Shown here: piece after piece, positions 40,313 to 49,769 of the stretch
Layout of the letters: each line of letters starts with the position of its first letter
Numbering within the stretch: the stretch's first letter is position 1
Assembly: GCF_017813365.1 (NCBI RefSeq)
Contig: NZ_JAGIZA010000005.1
Coordinates: 124,001 to 188,000, forward strand
Source: Roseomonas indoligenes
GTDB taxonomy: Bacteria > Pseudomonadota > Alphaproteobacteria > Acetobacterales > Acetobacteraceae
DNA length: 64,000 bases
Reading direction: 5' to 3'
Notes under the pieces: generated by a model
Told to the model about the DNA's origin: nothing
The model's input: the letters and a program-made list of their open reading frames with translations, nothing else
Database searches by the model: none
Position numbers and translations under genes: made by a program

Positions 40313-41117
40313 GCCTGAAGGACTTCAACGCCCAGCACGTACGCCTGAGGGTGGAGGGCAAGGTCGCCTCCATCCTGCTGGACCGGCCGGAGCGGAAGAA
40401 CCCGCTGACCTTCGAATCCTACGCCGAGCTCGTTCGCCTTTTCCGGGAAGCGGTGCAGGACGACACGATCGGCGCCTTCGTCATCTCCGGCGCGGGCGGC
40501 AATTTCTGCTCCGGCGGCGACGTGCACGAGATCATCGGCCCGCTGCTGGACCGCGACACCAAGGGCCTGATGCAGTTCACGGCCATGACGGGCGATCTCG
40601 TGAAGGCCATGCGCGCCTGCCCGCAGCCCATCCTCTCTGCCGTGGATGGCATCGCGGCCGGGGCCGGCGCCATTATCGCCATGGCCTCCGACATCCGCCT
40701 CGCTACTCCGCGCGCAAAGGTCGCCTTCCTCTTCAACAGGGTCGGCCTCGCGGGCTGCGACATGGGCGCCTGCGCCATCCTGCCCCGCATCATCGGCCAG
40801 GGCCGTGCCTCGGAACTCCTTTACACCGGCCGTTCCATGAGCGCGCAGGAGGGCCTGGACTGGGGCTTCTTCTCCCGCGCCGTCGAGCCGGAGGCGCTGA
40901 TGGAAACCGCACAGGACCTGGCGCGGCAGATCACGGAAGGTCCTGGCTTCGCCAACGCCATGACGAAGCGGATGCTCGCCATGGAATGGTCGATGTCGGT
41001 GGAGCAGGCGATTGAGGCCGAGGCCGTCGCCCAGGCCCTCTGCATGACGACGAAGGACTTCCGCCGCGCCTACGAGGCCTTTGCCGCGAAGCGCCGCCCG
41101 GTCTTCGAGGGCGACTG

Positions 41118-41118
<1 letters not shown>
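40309..41118 (+). CDS. Enoyl-CoA hydratase family protein
   Basis: 269 aa crotonase-fold protein. It has the oxyanion-hole segments [13 protein letters not shown] and [16 protein letters not shown], and the acidic/Gly-rich active-site region [19 protein letters not shown]. It probably hydrates or opens the alicyclic ring intermediate of the aryl-CoA pathway. ATGA overlap with marR, TGATG with the next gene. Confidence 0.9.
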
Positions 41119-42292
<1,174 letters not shown>

Positions 42293-42296
<4 letters not shown>

Positions 42297-43939
42297 AGCA
42301 GAACGTCTGGTCCGGCTCCACGCCGGATTTCGCGCCCAGCGCGCATACCGACACCTTCCCGCGCGAGAACCTGCCCGCGCGCGAGCTCTGGCCCGAACTC
42401 GCCTTCGACATGGAGGATTACAGGTACCCGCAGCGCCTGAACTGCGCCGTGGAGTTCCTGGACCGCAACGTGGCGAATGGCCGCGGCGGCCACACCGCCC
42501 TCATCTCCCCCGAGGAGACGCTCACCTACGCGCAGTTGCTGGACCGGGTGAACCGCATCTGCAACGTGCTGACGGGGGAGCTGGGCATGGTGCCGGGCAA
42601 CCGCGTCCTGCTCCGCAGCGCCAACAACAACTGGATGGTCGCCACCTACCTTGCCGTGCTGAAGGCGGGCGGCGTGGTCGTGGCCACCATGCCTCTCCTC
42701 CGCGCGAAGGAGCTGGGCCAGATGATGGAGAAGGCGCGGATCACCCACGCCCTCTGCGACGTCAAGCTGCGCGACGAGATGGAGAAGGCCGCCGCCGAGG
42801 CGAACCACCTCCGCCACCTCGCCTATTGGGGCAACGGCGATCTCGAGGCCCGCTGCGACGCCGTCTCCCCGGACTTCACGGCCTGCGACACGGCCGCGGA
42901 CGATGTCTGCCTTATCAGCTTCACCTCCGGCACCACCGGCCTGCCGAAGGGGACGATGCACTTCCACCGGGACATGCTGATCATCTGCGACGGCTACGCC
43001 CGCCACGTCCTGCGCGCGGAGCCCTCGGACCGCTTCATCGGCTCCGCTCCCCTCGCCTTCACCTTCGGCCTGGGCGGCCTCGTCCTCTTCCCCTTCCGCA
43101 TCGGCGCCACGGGCATCGTGCTGGAGAAGGCGGGGCCGGACGAGCTGCTGCCCGCCATCGAGAAGTACCGCGCCACCATCTGCTTCACCGCCCCCACCGC
43201 CTACCGCGTGATGGCGCAGAAGGTGGATGGGTTCGACATCTCCTCCCTCCGCAAATGCGTCTCCGCCGGCGAAACCCTGCCCAAGGCCATTTTCGACGCC
43301 TGGGAGAAGGCCACCGGCCTGCGCCTGATGGACGGCATCGGCGGGACGGAGATGCTGCACATCTACCTCGCCGCGCCGGAGGAGACGCTGCGGCCCGGCT
43401 ACACCGGCCTTCCCGTTCCGGGCTACCAGGCCAAGGTCGTGGACAACGATGGCAACGAGGTGCCGCGCGGCACGGTGGGCTGGCTTGCCGTGCGCGGCCC
43501 CATCGGCTGCCGCTACCTCGATGACCCCCGGCAGACCGATTACGTCCGCCAGGGCTGGAACATCCCCGGCGACGTCTACGTGCAGGAGGAGGACGGGTTC
43601 TTCCGCTACCAGGGCCGCGGCGACGACATGATCATCGCCGCCGGCTACAATATCGCCGGGCCCGAGGTGGAGGGCGCCCTGCTTACCCATCCCGCCGTGC
43701 GGGAATGCGGCGTGGTGGCCGCGCCGGACGGCAAGGGCGGGCAGATCGTAAAGGCCTATGTCGCGCTGAAGTCCGATTACCTGCCGGGTGAGGCGCTGGT
43801 GAAGGCCCTGCAGGAGCACGTGAAGGCCGAGATCGCGCCCTTCAAGGCCCCGCGCGCCGTCGAGTTCCTGGAGGCGATGCCCCGCACGGAGTCCGGCAAG
43901 CTCCAGCGCTTCGCGCTCCGCCGCATGGCCGCGGGATGA
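42293..43939 (+). CDS. Benzoate-CoA ligase family protein (2-aminobenzoate or related aryl acid)
   Basis: 548 aa adenylate-forming enzyme that activates the acid as AMP ester and then CoA thioester. The ATP-binding motif is ISFTSGTTGLPKGTMHFHRD, the core GIGGTEMLHIYLAA, and the C-terminal Lys lies in RTESGKLQRF. The N-terminus AYTDTFPRENLPARELWPEL-like region is typical of the benzoate/2-aminobenzoate-CoA ligase group. As the only acid-activating enzyme of the locus it defines the entry step. ATGA overlap with the dehydrogenase. Confidence 0.9.
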
Positions 43940-44421
43940 GCCGCCCGGCGCCGATCCCGGCCTCCTCCCTACCTGCCGCCGCCTTCCGCGCCCCCTTCCG
44001 CATCCGGTTCGGCGACTGCGACCCGGCCGGCATCCTCTTCTTCCCCAACTGGTTCGCCATGGCGAACGCGGCGGTGGAGGACCTGTTCCGCCTCCGCCTG
44101 GGGATCGACTTCCACCAGATGCACGCGGCGCGCGGCATCGGCACCGGCTTCGTCCACGCCGCCGGGACTTTCATGCGCCCGGGCACGATGGGGGACGAGG
44201 TTCTCATGACGCCGCTCCTGCGGCGTGTCGGCAACGCTTCCTACGCCCTCGACATGCACATCCACCGCGGGGAAGAGGAGCTGGCGCGGCTGGACCTCGT
44301 CACCGCCACGACCCAACTCGCCACCCGCACCAGCACCCCGGTGCCGCCCGATCTGCGCGCCGCCCTGCTGCGCTACCAGGACGAATGCGGCAACGCGGCA
44401 GGCCAGGAGATCCCGGCATGA
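43936..44421 (+). CDS. 4-hydroxybenzoyl-CoA thioesterase family protein
   Basis: 161 aa hot-dog fold protein. The family motif FGDCDPAGILFFPNWFAMAN carries the catalytic Asp. It may release a free acid from a dead-end or product CoA thioester, for example gentisyl-CoA in a salicylate route, or recycle CoA in an aminobenzoate route. ATGA overlaps on both sides. Confidence 0.88.
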   Translation: MSRPAPIPASSLPAAAFRAPFRIRFGDCDPAGILFFPNWFAMANAAVEDLFRLRLGIDFHQMHAARGIGTGFVHAAGTFMRPGTMGDEVLMTPLLRRVGNASYALDMHIHRGEEELARLDLVTATTQLATRTSTPVPPDLRAALLRYQDECGNAAGQEIPA

Positions 44422-44819
44422 GCGGACCGCTCCAGAACCTCCAGCCCCCTGGCTGGCCCGCCCCGAAGGGCTACTCCAACGGCATGGCCGGCCACGGGAA
44501 GGTTGTCCTCGTCGGCGGCCAGGTCGGCTGGGACGAGGCGGGCCGCTTCGCAGAAGGTTTTGTCGCCCAGACCGAGAGGGCGCTCCGCAACATCCTGGCC
44601 GTGCTGAAGGAGGCAGGCGCCGGCCCGGAGCATATTGGCCGCCTCACCTGGTACGTGGTGGACATGGAGGAGTACCGGGGCTGCCTGCCCGACCTCGGCC
44701 GTGCCTACCGCGCCGTGATGGGCCGCAACTTCCCTGCCATGGCGCTGGTGCAGGTGGTGGCCCTGGCCGAGCCCGAGGCCCGGGTGGAGATCGAGGCCAC
44801 CGCCATCCTCCCGGGCTGA
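44418..44819 (+). CDS. RidA-family (YjgF) protein
   Basis: 133 aa. It has the RidA segments GKVVLVGGQVGWDEAG, TERALRNILAVLKEAGAG and the C-terminal EPEARVEIEATAIL with the conserved Arg. RidA proteins hydrolyse reactive enamine/imine intermediates to ketones and ammonia. Coupled by ATGA to the thioesterase, it is the last gene of the operon, which fits removal of a ring amino group as an enamine. Confidence 0.9.
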   Translation: MSGPLQNLQPPGWPAPKGYSNGMAGHGKVVLVGGQVGWDEAGRFAEGFVAQTERALRNILAVLKEAGAGPEHIGRLTWYVVDMEEYRGCLPDLGRAYRAVMGRNFPAMALVQVVALAEPEARVEIEATAILPG

Positions 44820-44878
44820 AACGCTTCGGGACAGGAAGCCCGGTGCGGCGGCGGGTGGGCTGAGATAACATCCGGTCC

Positions 44879-45508
44879 ATGTCCCGTTCACATGGATCGG
44901 CCGACGTGGCGCCCAGCCCTCTCCTCGACTCCCCGGATCGCTACGGCCTTGTCAGCCGCGCGCTGCACTGGGGCATGGCGGCCCTCTTCGCCTGGCAGTT
45001 CGCGGGCATGGGGATCAAGCTGGCGCTGGGCCGCCACCCCGTCTCCTCATTCTTCGTCGGCACCCATTACGGCGTGGGCACCCTGCTCTTCGTCCTCGTC
45101 CTGCTGAGGGGCAGCTGGGGGCTGCTCAGCGCCCACCGCCGCCCGCCGCACCGCCCGGGTCCACTGGGCTGGGCCGCCAGCCTCGGCCATCTCGCGATTT
45201 ACGCACTGATGGTGGTGGTCCCCAGCCTTGCCCTTCTGCGTCAGTACGGATCGGGCCGCGCCTTCGCCCCCTTCGGCATCCCCCTCTGGGAGGCGCATGA
45301 GGCGAAGATCCCGGCCCTGGTGGAGGCGGGGAACGCCGCCCATGGCGAACTGGCCTGGTTCCTCCTGGCCGTTGTGGCAGGGCACGTCGCGATGGTGGTC
45401 ATCCATCGCTTCGCCCTGGGACATGACGTGCTGCCGCGCATGGCCGGCCGCCTTGGCGCGCCGCTGCCGGCGCCTAGCCCTGAGGGCGCGGCAGCCGCCC
45501 GCCGCTGA
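44879..45508 (+). CDS. Cytochrome b561 family protein
   Basis: 209 aa inner-membrane di-haem protein with four helices. Conserved His are seen in RALHWGMAALFAWQF, HYGVGTLLFVLVLLRG, NAAHGELAWFL and GHVAMVVIHRF. It passes electrons between quinol and other acceptors. The gene lies 59 bp after ridA in the same direction but outside the overlapping group. Its 3' end overlaps a small gene on the other strand by 35 bp. Confidence 0.88.
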   Translation: MSRSHGSADVAPSPLLDSPDRYGLVSRALHWGMAALFAWQFAGMGIKLALGRHPVSSFFVGTHYGVGTLLFVLVLLRGSWGLLSAHRRPPHRPGPLGWAASLGHLAIYALMVVVPSLALLRQYGSGRAFAPFGIPLWEAHEAKIPALVEAGNAAHGELAWFLLAVVAGHVAMVVIHRFALGHDVLPRMAGRLGAPLPAPSPEGAAAARR

Positions 45509-45671
45509 CCCCACCGCTTGCCGGGCCGTCCTCCGGCCGGGCCGCATCCCCGACCGGCCGCGGCCCGGGCAGTTCCCGCTCCGCCGCGCAGGAACAGGTC
45601 ACCTGCCCATCCCCCAGCCGGTTCGGCACGGTCGGCTCCCCGCAATGCGGGCATTCGCGGATGGGTTCCAT
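45474..45671 (-). CDS. Small zinc-ribbon protein
   Basis: 65 aa. CPHCGEPTVPNRLGDGQVTCSC near the N-terminus gives two Cys pairs suited to one zinc; the tail is Gly/Pro/Arg-rich. The start at 45671 is preceded by GGAG 6 nt away; an in-frame ATG 24 bp upstream is an alternative. It runs opposite to cytochrome b561 and overlaps its 3' end, which lowers confidence. Function unknown. Confidence 0.5.
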   Translation of the reverse strand: MEPIRECPHCGEPTVPNRLGDGQVTCSCAAERELPGPRPVGDAARPEDGPASGGVSGGRLPRPQG

Positions 45672-45772
45672 GGGCGTCTCCGGCTTCCCGTCCATCTGGT
45701 GCGCCGCCCGGCACTGAAAACCCCGCCCCCGCCTTGAACGGGCCCGCCCCCGGTGCGAATGTCCGCCCGCCG

Positions 45773-45790
45773 CCGGGGGGGTGCCCCCGG
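45773..45790. repeat. 7-bp-stem hairpin upstream of icd
   Basis: CCGGGGG and CCCCCGG with a 4-nt loop, 56 bp before the icd ATG and in its likely 5' UTR or promoter. The remaining 150 bp between the zinc-ribbon gene and icd show only a GAGGA ribosome-binding site. Confidence 0.4.
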
Positions 45791-45845
45791 CCCATAAGCT
45801 TTCGACCGGCGGGCCCGGCTCGCCCCTGACTCAACGAGGATCGGC

Positions 45846-47060
45846 ATGGCCAAGATCAAGGTGAAGACCCCAGTCGTCGAGATGGACGGGGATGAGATGA
45901 CCCGAATCATCTGGGGCTTCATCAAGGAGAAGCTGATCCTCCCCTACCTCGACGTGGACCTGAAGTACTACGACCTCGGCGTCGAGTACCGCGACCAGAC
46001 CGACGATCAGGTGACGATCGACGCCGCCAACGCCACGAAGCAGTACGGCGTGGGCGTGAAGTGCGCGACCATCACCCCGGACGAGGCGCGGGTGAAGGAG
46101 TTCAACCTGAAGAAGATGTGGAAGTCCCCCAACGGGACGATCCGCAACATCCTCGACGGCACGATCTTCCGCGAGCCGATCATCTGCCAGAACGTGCCGC
46201 GCCTGGTGCCGCACTGGTCCAAGCCGATCGTCGTCGGCCGCCACGCCTATGGCGACATCTATCGCTCCGTCGAGATGAAGGTGCCCGGCGCCGGCAAGGT
46301 CAAGATGACCTACGTGCCGGAGGGCGGGGAGCCGCAGGAGATCGGCGAGTTCCCGATGCCCGAGACCGGCGGCGTCGCGATGATGATCCACAACCTGAAC
46401 AAGTCGATCGAGGGCTTCGCCCGCGCCTCGCTGAACTACGGCCTGCAGCGCAACTTCTCGGTCTACTTCAGCCACAAGAACACGATCCTGAAGGCCTATG
46501 ACGGCACCTTCAAGGACATCTTCCGCAAGATCTACGACGAGGAGTTCAAGGCCGAGTACGAGAAGCGCGGCCTGACCTACGAGGACCGCCTGATCGACGA
46601 CATGGTTGCCTCCGCCCTCAAGTGGGAAGGCGGCTATGTCTGGGCCTGCAAGAACTACGACGGCGACGTGGAGTCCGACATCGTGGCCCAGGGCTTCGGT
46701 TCGCTCGGCCTGATGACCTCGGTCCTCCTCTCCCCGGACGGCAACACGGTGGAGTCCGAGGCGGCGCACGGCACCGTCACGCGCCACTACCGCGAGCACC
46801 AGAAGGGCCGCGAGACCTCCACGAACCCGATCGCCTCGATCTTCGCCTGGACTCGTGGCCTCGCCTATCGCGGCAAGTTCGACGACACGCCCGACGTGGT
46901 CGAATTCGCCAACGCGCTGGAGAAGGTCTGCATCGAGACGGTGGAATCCGGCCACATGACGAAGGACCTCGCCATCCTCGTCGGCAAGGACCAGCCCTGG
47001 CTCAACACCCAGGCCTTCCTCGCCAAGCTGGACGAGAACCTGCAGAAGGCCCGCGGCTGA
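45846..47060 (+). CDS. icd: NADP-dependent isocitrate dehydrogenase
   Basis: 404 aa TCA-cycle enzyme of the eukaryote-like type II group. Signature segments are [33 protein letters not shown], and [37 protein letters not shown] gives the NADP-binding His/Arg region. Length fits the family. GAGGA lies 7 nt before the ATG, and a terminator follows. Confidence 0.97.
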   Translation: MAKIKVKTPVVEMDGDEMTRIIWGFIKEKLILPYLDVDLKYYDLGVEYRDQTDDQVTIDAANATKQYGVGVKCATITPDEARVKEFNLKKMWKSPNGTIRNILDGTIFREPIICQNVPRLVPHWSKPIVVGRHAYGDIYRSVEMKVPGAGKVKMTYVPEGGEPQEIGEFPMPETGGVAMMIHNLNKSIEGFARASLNYGLQRNFSVYFSHKNTILKAYDGTFKDIFRKIYDEEFKAEYEKRGLTYEDRLIDDMVASALKWEGGYVWACKNYDGDVESDIVAQGFGSLGLMTSVLLSPDGNTVESEAAHGTVTRHYREHQKGRETSTNPIASIFAWTRGLAYRGKFDDTPDVVEFANALEKVCIETVESGHMTKDLAILVGKDQPWLNTQAFLAKLDENLQKARG

Positions 47061-47107
47061 TCCCGCGCCGGCCCGCCGCCCGGCGGCAGGCCACTTGCTA
47101 GCACCGG

Positions 47108-47145
47108 AGGGGGCGGGCGCCGGAAGGCCCCGCCCCCTCTCCTTT
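47108..47145 (+). terminator. Rho-independent terminator after icd
   Basis: A 10-bp stem AGGGGGCGGG/CCCGCCCCCT with an 11-nt loop, followed by CTCCTTTTCC, about 47 bp past the icd stop and just before the next gene. Confidence 0.75.
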
Positions 47146-47158
47146 TCCGGGACATGCG

Positions 47159-47839
47159 ATGCCAGGCTTCCTCACGCCGCTCGATCTTGTCGCCCTCGCG
47201 GTCTTCGTCCTGTGCTGGGTGGGCTATGCCACGGTGGTGGACCGCGTGCCCTCCATCCATCGGCGCAGCGTGATCCACGCGATGAACGAGCACCGGCGCC
47301 GCTGGCTTGTCGCTCTGTTGCCGAAGGAGAACCGGGTGGCGGACGTTGCCATCGTCGGCAACCTCATGTCCTCCACCTCCTTCCTCGCGAATACCTGCAT
47401 CTTCATCATCGGCGGTGCGATGGCGCTCCTCGCCTCGCCGGAGGTCGGCCGCCGCGTTCTCGGCGCCATGCCCTTCTCCGAGGCACCGATGACGGATGGC
47501 GGCTGGGAAACGCGGATCCTCCTCATCCTCCTCATCTTCGTCCGCGCCTTCTTCGAGCTGACCTGGGCGCTGCGCCAGTTCAACTACGGCTCCATCCTCA
47601 TCGGCGGACTCGGCCGCACTCCAGCCGCCATTCCGGCCGCCGAGATCGCGGCGGAGGTCGTGAACCGCGCCGCCCGCCACTTCAACACGGGCCTGCGCGC
47701 CTACTATTTCGGCCTGGCCGTGCTGGCCTGGATGGTCCACCCCATTGCCTTCATCCTCGCCTCCCTCTGGGTGGTGTCCGAGCTGCATCGGCGGGAGTTC
47801 CGCTCCGCCGTCCAGGCCGCCCTCTCTGCCGACGGCTAG
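47159..47839 (+). CDS. DUF599 membrane protein
   Basis: 226 aa with four to five hydrophobic segments. Family features are an N-terminal helix LDLVALAVFVLCWVGY, the AMNEHRRRW segment, NLMSSTSFLANTCIFIIGG, RAFFELTWALRQFNYGSILIGG and ARHFNTGLRAYYFGLAVLAW. The family has no assigned function. It is followed after 64 bp by the CDF-like gene. Confidence 0.87.
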   Translation: MPGFLTPLDLVALAVFVLCWVGYATVVDRVPSIHRRSVIHAMNEHRRRWLVALLPKENRVADVAIVGNLMSSTSFLANTCIFIIGGAMALLASPEVGRRVLGAMPFSEAPMTDGGWETRILLILLIFVRAFFELTWALRQFNYGSILIGGLGRTPAAIPAAEIAAEVVNRAARHFNTGLRAYYFGLAVLAWMVHPIAFILASLWVVSELHRREFRSAVQAALSADG

Positions 47840-47903
47840 GCGCAGGCGCTTTCATGACACTTCCCGCTCGCATCCGGCCGGCGGCCATCGCATCCTTCCC
47901 AGC

Positions 47904-48842
47904 GTGAGCAGCCCTTCGCCCCTCCGCCCGGGGACCCCGGACCCAGCCGCCCTCAGGCGCGAACGCTCCATCCTCCTTGCCTGCCTGCTGGACTGGGCGT
48001 TGATCCTGCCCTTCCTGGCCGTGGGCCTCTCCGCGAACTCCCTCACCCTCGTCGCGGAGGCCATCCGCGGTTCCCTGATGGTCGTGCTGGAGATGGTGCT
48101 GCTGGTGGTGCTCCGCCGTATCCATCGCGGCCGTATCACCGAATACGACTACGGCGCGGCGAAGATCGAGGAATTCGCCAACCTCGCCATCGGCGTCGCC
48201 ATGGGCGCCGCGGGGGTCTGGATCACGATCTCGGCCGCCTCCCGCTGGCTCTTCCCGCCGGAGCAGGAGGGACTGGGCCTGGTCCTCGCCACCGCCCTGT
48301 CCCTCGCCAATGTCGTGATGAACGGCATCGCCCTGCGCGCCCTGTGGTCCGCCGGGCGGGACGGCACATCGGCCATCATGACGGTGCAGATCCGCAGCCG
48401 CACCGTGAAGCTCGCCTCCTCCGGCATCGTCGCCGTCGCGATCGCGGTGAATGCCGCCGCGCAGGTGATCGGCGGCGCGCCGCCCTGGCTCGCGCCGCTG
48501 GCCGAGGCGATCGGCACCGGCTTCGTCGGGCTGGTGATGATCCAGCTCGCCATCTCGCTCTGGCGGGAGTCAGTTCCTCAACTGCTCGACCGCAGCTTGG
48601 ACGAATCGCGCCAGGCCTCGATCAACCGCGCCCTGGCCGGGCATTTCGCCGACTATGACGCGCTCTTGGAGGTGAAGTCCCGCATTGCCGGCAAGCAGGC
48701 CGTGGTGGAGATCGCCCTCGGCTTCGAGCGGGAGCGGCGGATCGGGGAGATCCAGCGCGTGGCCGACGCCGTGGTGGCCGACCTGCGCGCGTTGATCCCT
48801 GGCGCGGTCGTGACGGTCACGCCTGTCGCCCTTCCCGCCTGA
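47904..48842 (+). CDS. CDF-superfamily-like protein with altered metal site
   Basis: 312 aa, six hydrophobic segments and a C-terminal cytoplasmic domain as in cation diffusion facilitators. It keeps the YDYGAAKIEEFANL loop (usual YPYGHGRAE). The TM2 position normally L..D....D reads TLVAEAIRGSLMVV, and the usual WxDP before TM5 reads WLAPLAEA, so the standard Asp/His ligands are missing. It may carry another substrate or be non-transporting. The start is GTG at 47904; in-frame codons upstream fall inside the DUF599 gene. Confidence 0.78.
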   Translation: MSSPSPLRPGTPDPAALRRERSILLACLLDWALILPFLAVGLSANSLTLVAEAIRGSLMVVLEMVLLVVLRRIHRGRITEYDYGAAKIEEFANLAIGVAMGAAGVWITISAASRWLFPPEQEGLGLVLATALSLANVVMNGIALRALWSAGRDGTSAIMTVQIRSRTVKLASSGIVAVAIAVNAAAQVIGGAPPWLAPLAEAIGTGFVGLVMIQLAISLWRESVPQLLDRSLDESRQASINRALAGHFADYDALLEVKSRIAGKQAVVEIALGFERERRIGEIQRVADAVVADLRALIPGAVVTVTPVALPA

Positions 48843-48869
48843 CATCAGGCTCCGGCAAGGGAGGATACG

Positions 48870-49253
48870 ATGACCTTTCTCGTGCTCGGCTGGCTCCTGC
48901 CCGAGGAGGAGCGCCAGCCGCTGCTCGCCCTCGTCCCGCCCCGCTACGCCCGCGTGTTCGCCCACCACGTCACCCTGAAAGCCGGGGTGCGGCGGGGTGC
49001 GGAGCTGCCGCGCGAGACATCGGGCCGCATCGTCGGCGTGGCGGATGACGGCAGCGGCGTGCAGGCCCTGGTGGTGGAGATCGGTGCCACCACGCGCCGC
49101 CCGGACGGCTCCACCTGGCACATCACCTGGTCCCTGGGCTCCGGGCGCAAGCCGGTGGAGAGCAACGAGGTCATCCGGCGCCACCGCTGGACGCCGCTGG
49201 ACCACCCGCGCGACGTCCGTCTGCAACCAGCAGTCTTCGACACGACGATGTAG
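48870..49253 (+). CDS. Unknown protein with two HxT motifs (possible 2H phosphoesterase)
   Basis: 127 aa, no signal peptide or membrane segment. Two His-X-Thr motifs at residues 33-35 (HHVTLK) and 84-86 (WHITWS) lie in beta-strand-like contexts, as expected for 2H-type RNA/nucleotide phosphoesterases (LigT, CPDase, yeast tRNA-ligase type). Spacing of 51 residues is short for the family. The gene lies 27 bp after the CDF-like gene with GGGAGGA upstream and converges on the HAD gene. Confidence 0.68.
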   Translation: MTFLVLGWLLPEEERQPLLALVPPRYARVFAHHVTLKAGVRRGAELPRETSGRIVGVADDGSGVQALVVEIGATTRRPDGSTWHITWSLGSGRKPVESNEVIRRHRWTPLDHPRDVRLQPAVFDTTM

Positions 49254-49259
49254 GGCCGA

Positions 49260-49745
49260 TCAGCCGGCGCCCGGCCCCTCGCCGGCGAAGCCCAACTCTC
49301 GCAGCGCCGCGATGGACTGCTCGGCCGAGACATGGTGGACGAAGATCCCGCCCTTCGCCTCCCACCCCTCGCGGGCGGAGGCGCGGTCATCCACCAGCAC
49401 ATGCCCCGGCCCGGACCAGCGCGGCTTTTCCCGGCTCATGCAGGTGATCACCGGGACATGCGCGCCGAGCATCCGCGCCACCCACTGCTTCTTCTGCGCC
49501 GGCGCCCAGGATCCCAGGGGCAGGCCCGTCAGGATCGTGGGGCGGTGCGGCTCGCAGAAGCGCCACAGCGCCTCCGCGTCGTGCATGAAGTCCAGGGTGT
49601 CGAAGAAGGCCGGCGCCTTCGCCAGCGCCGCCCACATCTTTTTCAATGGCAGCTCCTCCGGCCGACGCCCGGTCACGGCCTTCACGCCGCGATCGAAGTC
49701 GGCCAGCACGCCGTCCAGGTCGAGGAAGAGCGTGTGCGCGCTCAT
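49260..49745 (-). CDS. HAD-superfamily 5'-nucleotidase-like protein
   Basis: 161 aa. HAD motif I DLDGVLADFD at residue ~9, motif II ILTGLPLGSW, Lys ~110 and motif IV VLVDDRASAREGW. The small cap and length are like 5'(3')-deoxyribonucleotidases. Probably dephosphorylates a nucleotide or similar phosphate. It lies 24 bp downstream of prfC on the same strand. Confidence 0.82.
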   Translation of the reverse strand: MSAHTLFLDLDGVLADFDRGVKAVTGRRPEELPLKKMWAALAKAPAFFDTLDFMHDAEALWRFCEPHRPTILTGLPLGSWAPAQKKQWVARMLGAHVPVITCMSREKPRWSGPGHVLVDDRASAREGWEAKGGIFVHHVSAEQSIAALRELGFAGEGPGAG

Positions 49746-49769
49746 GCCGCCCCCCGGCGGAAAAACCGG

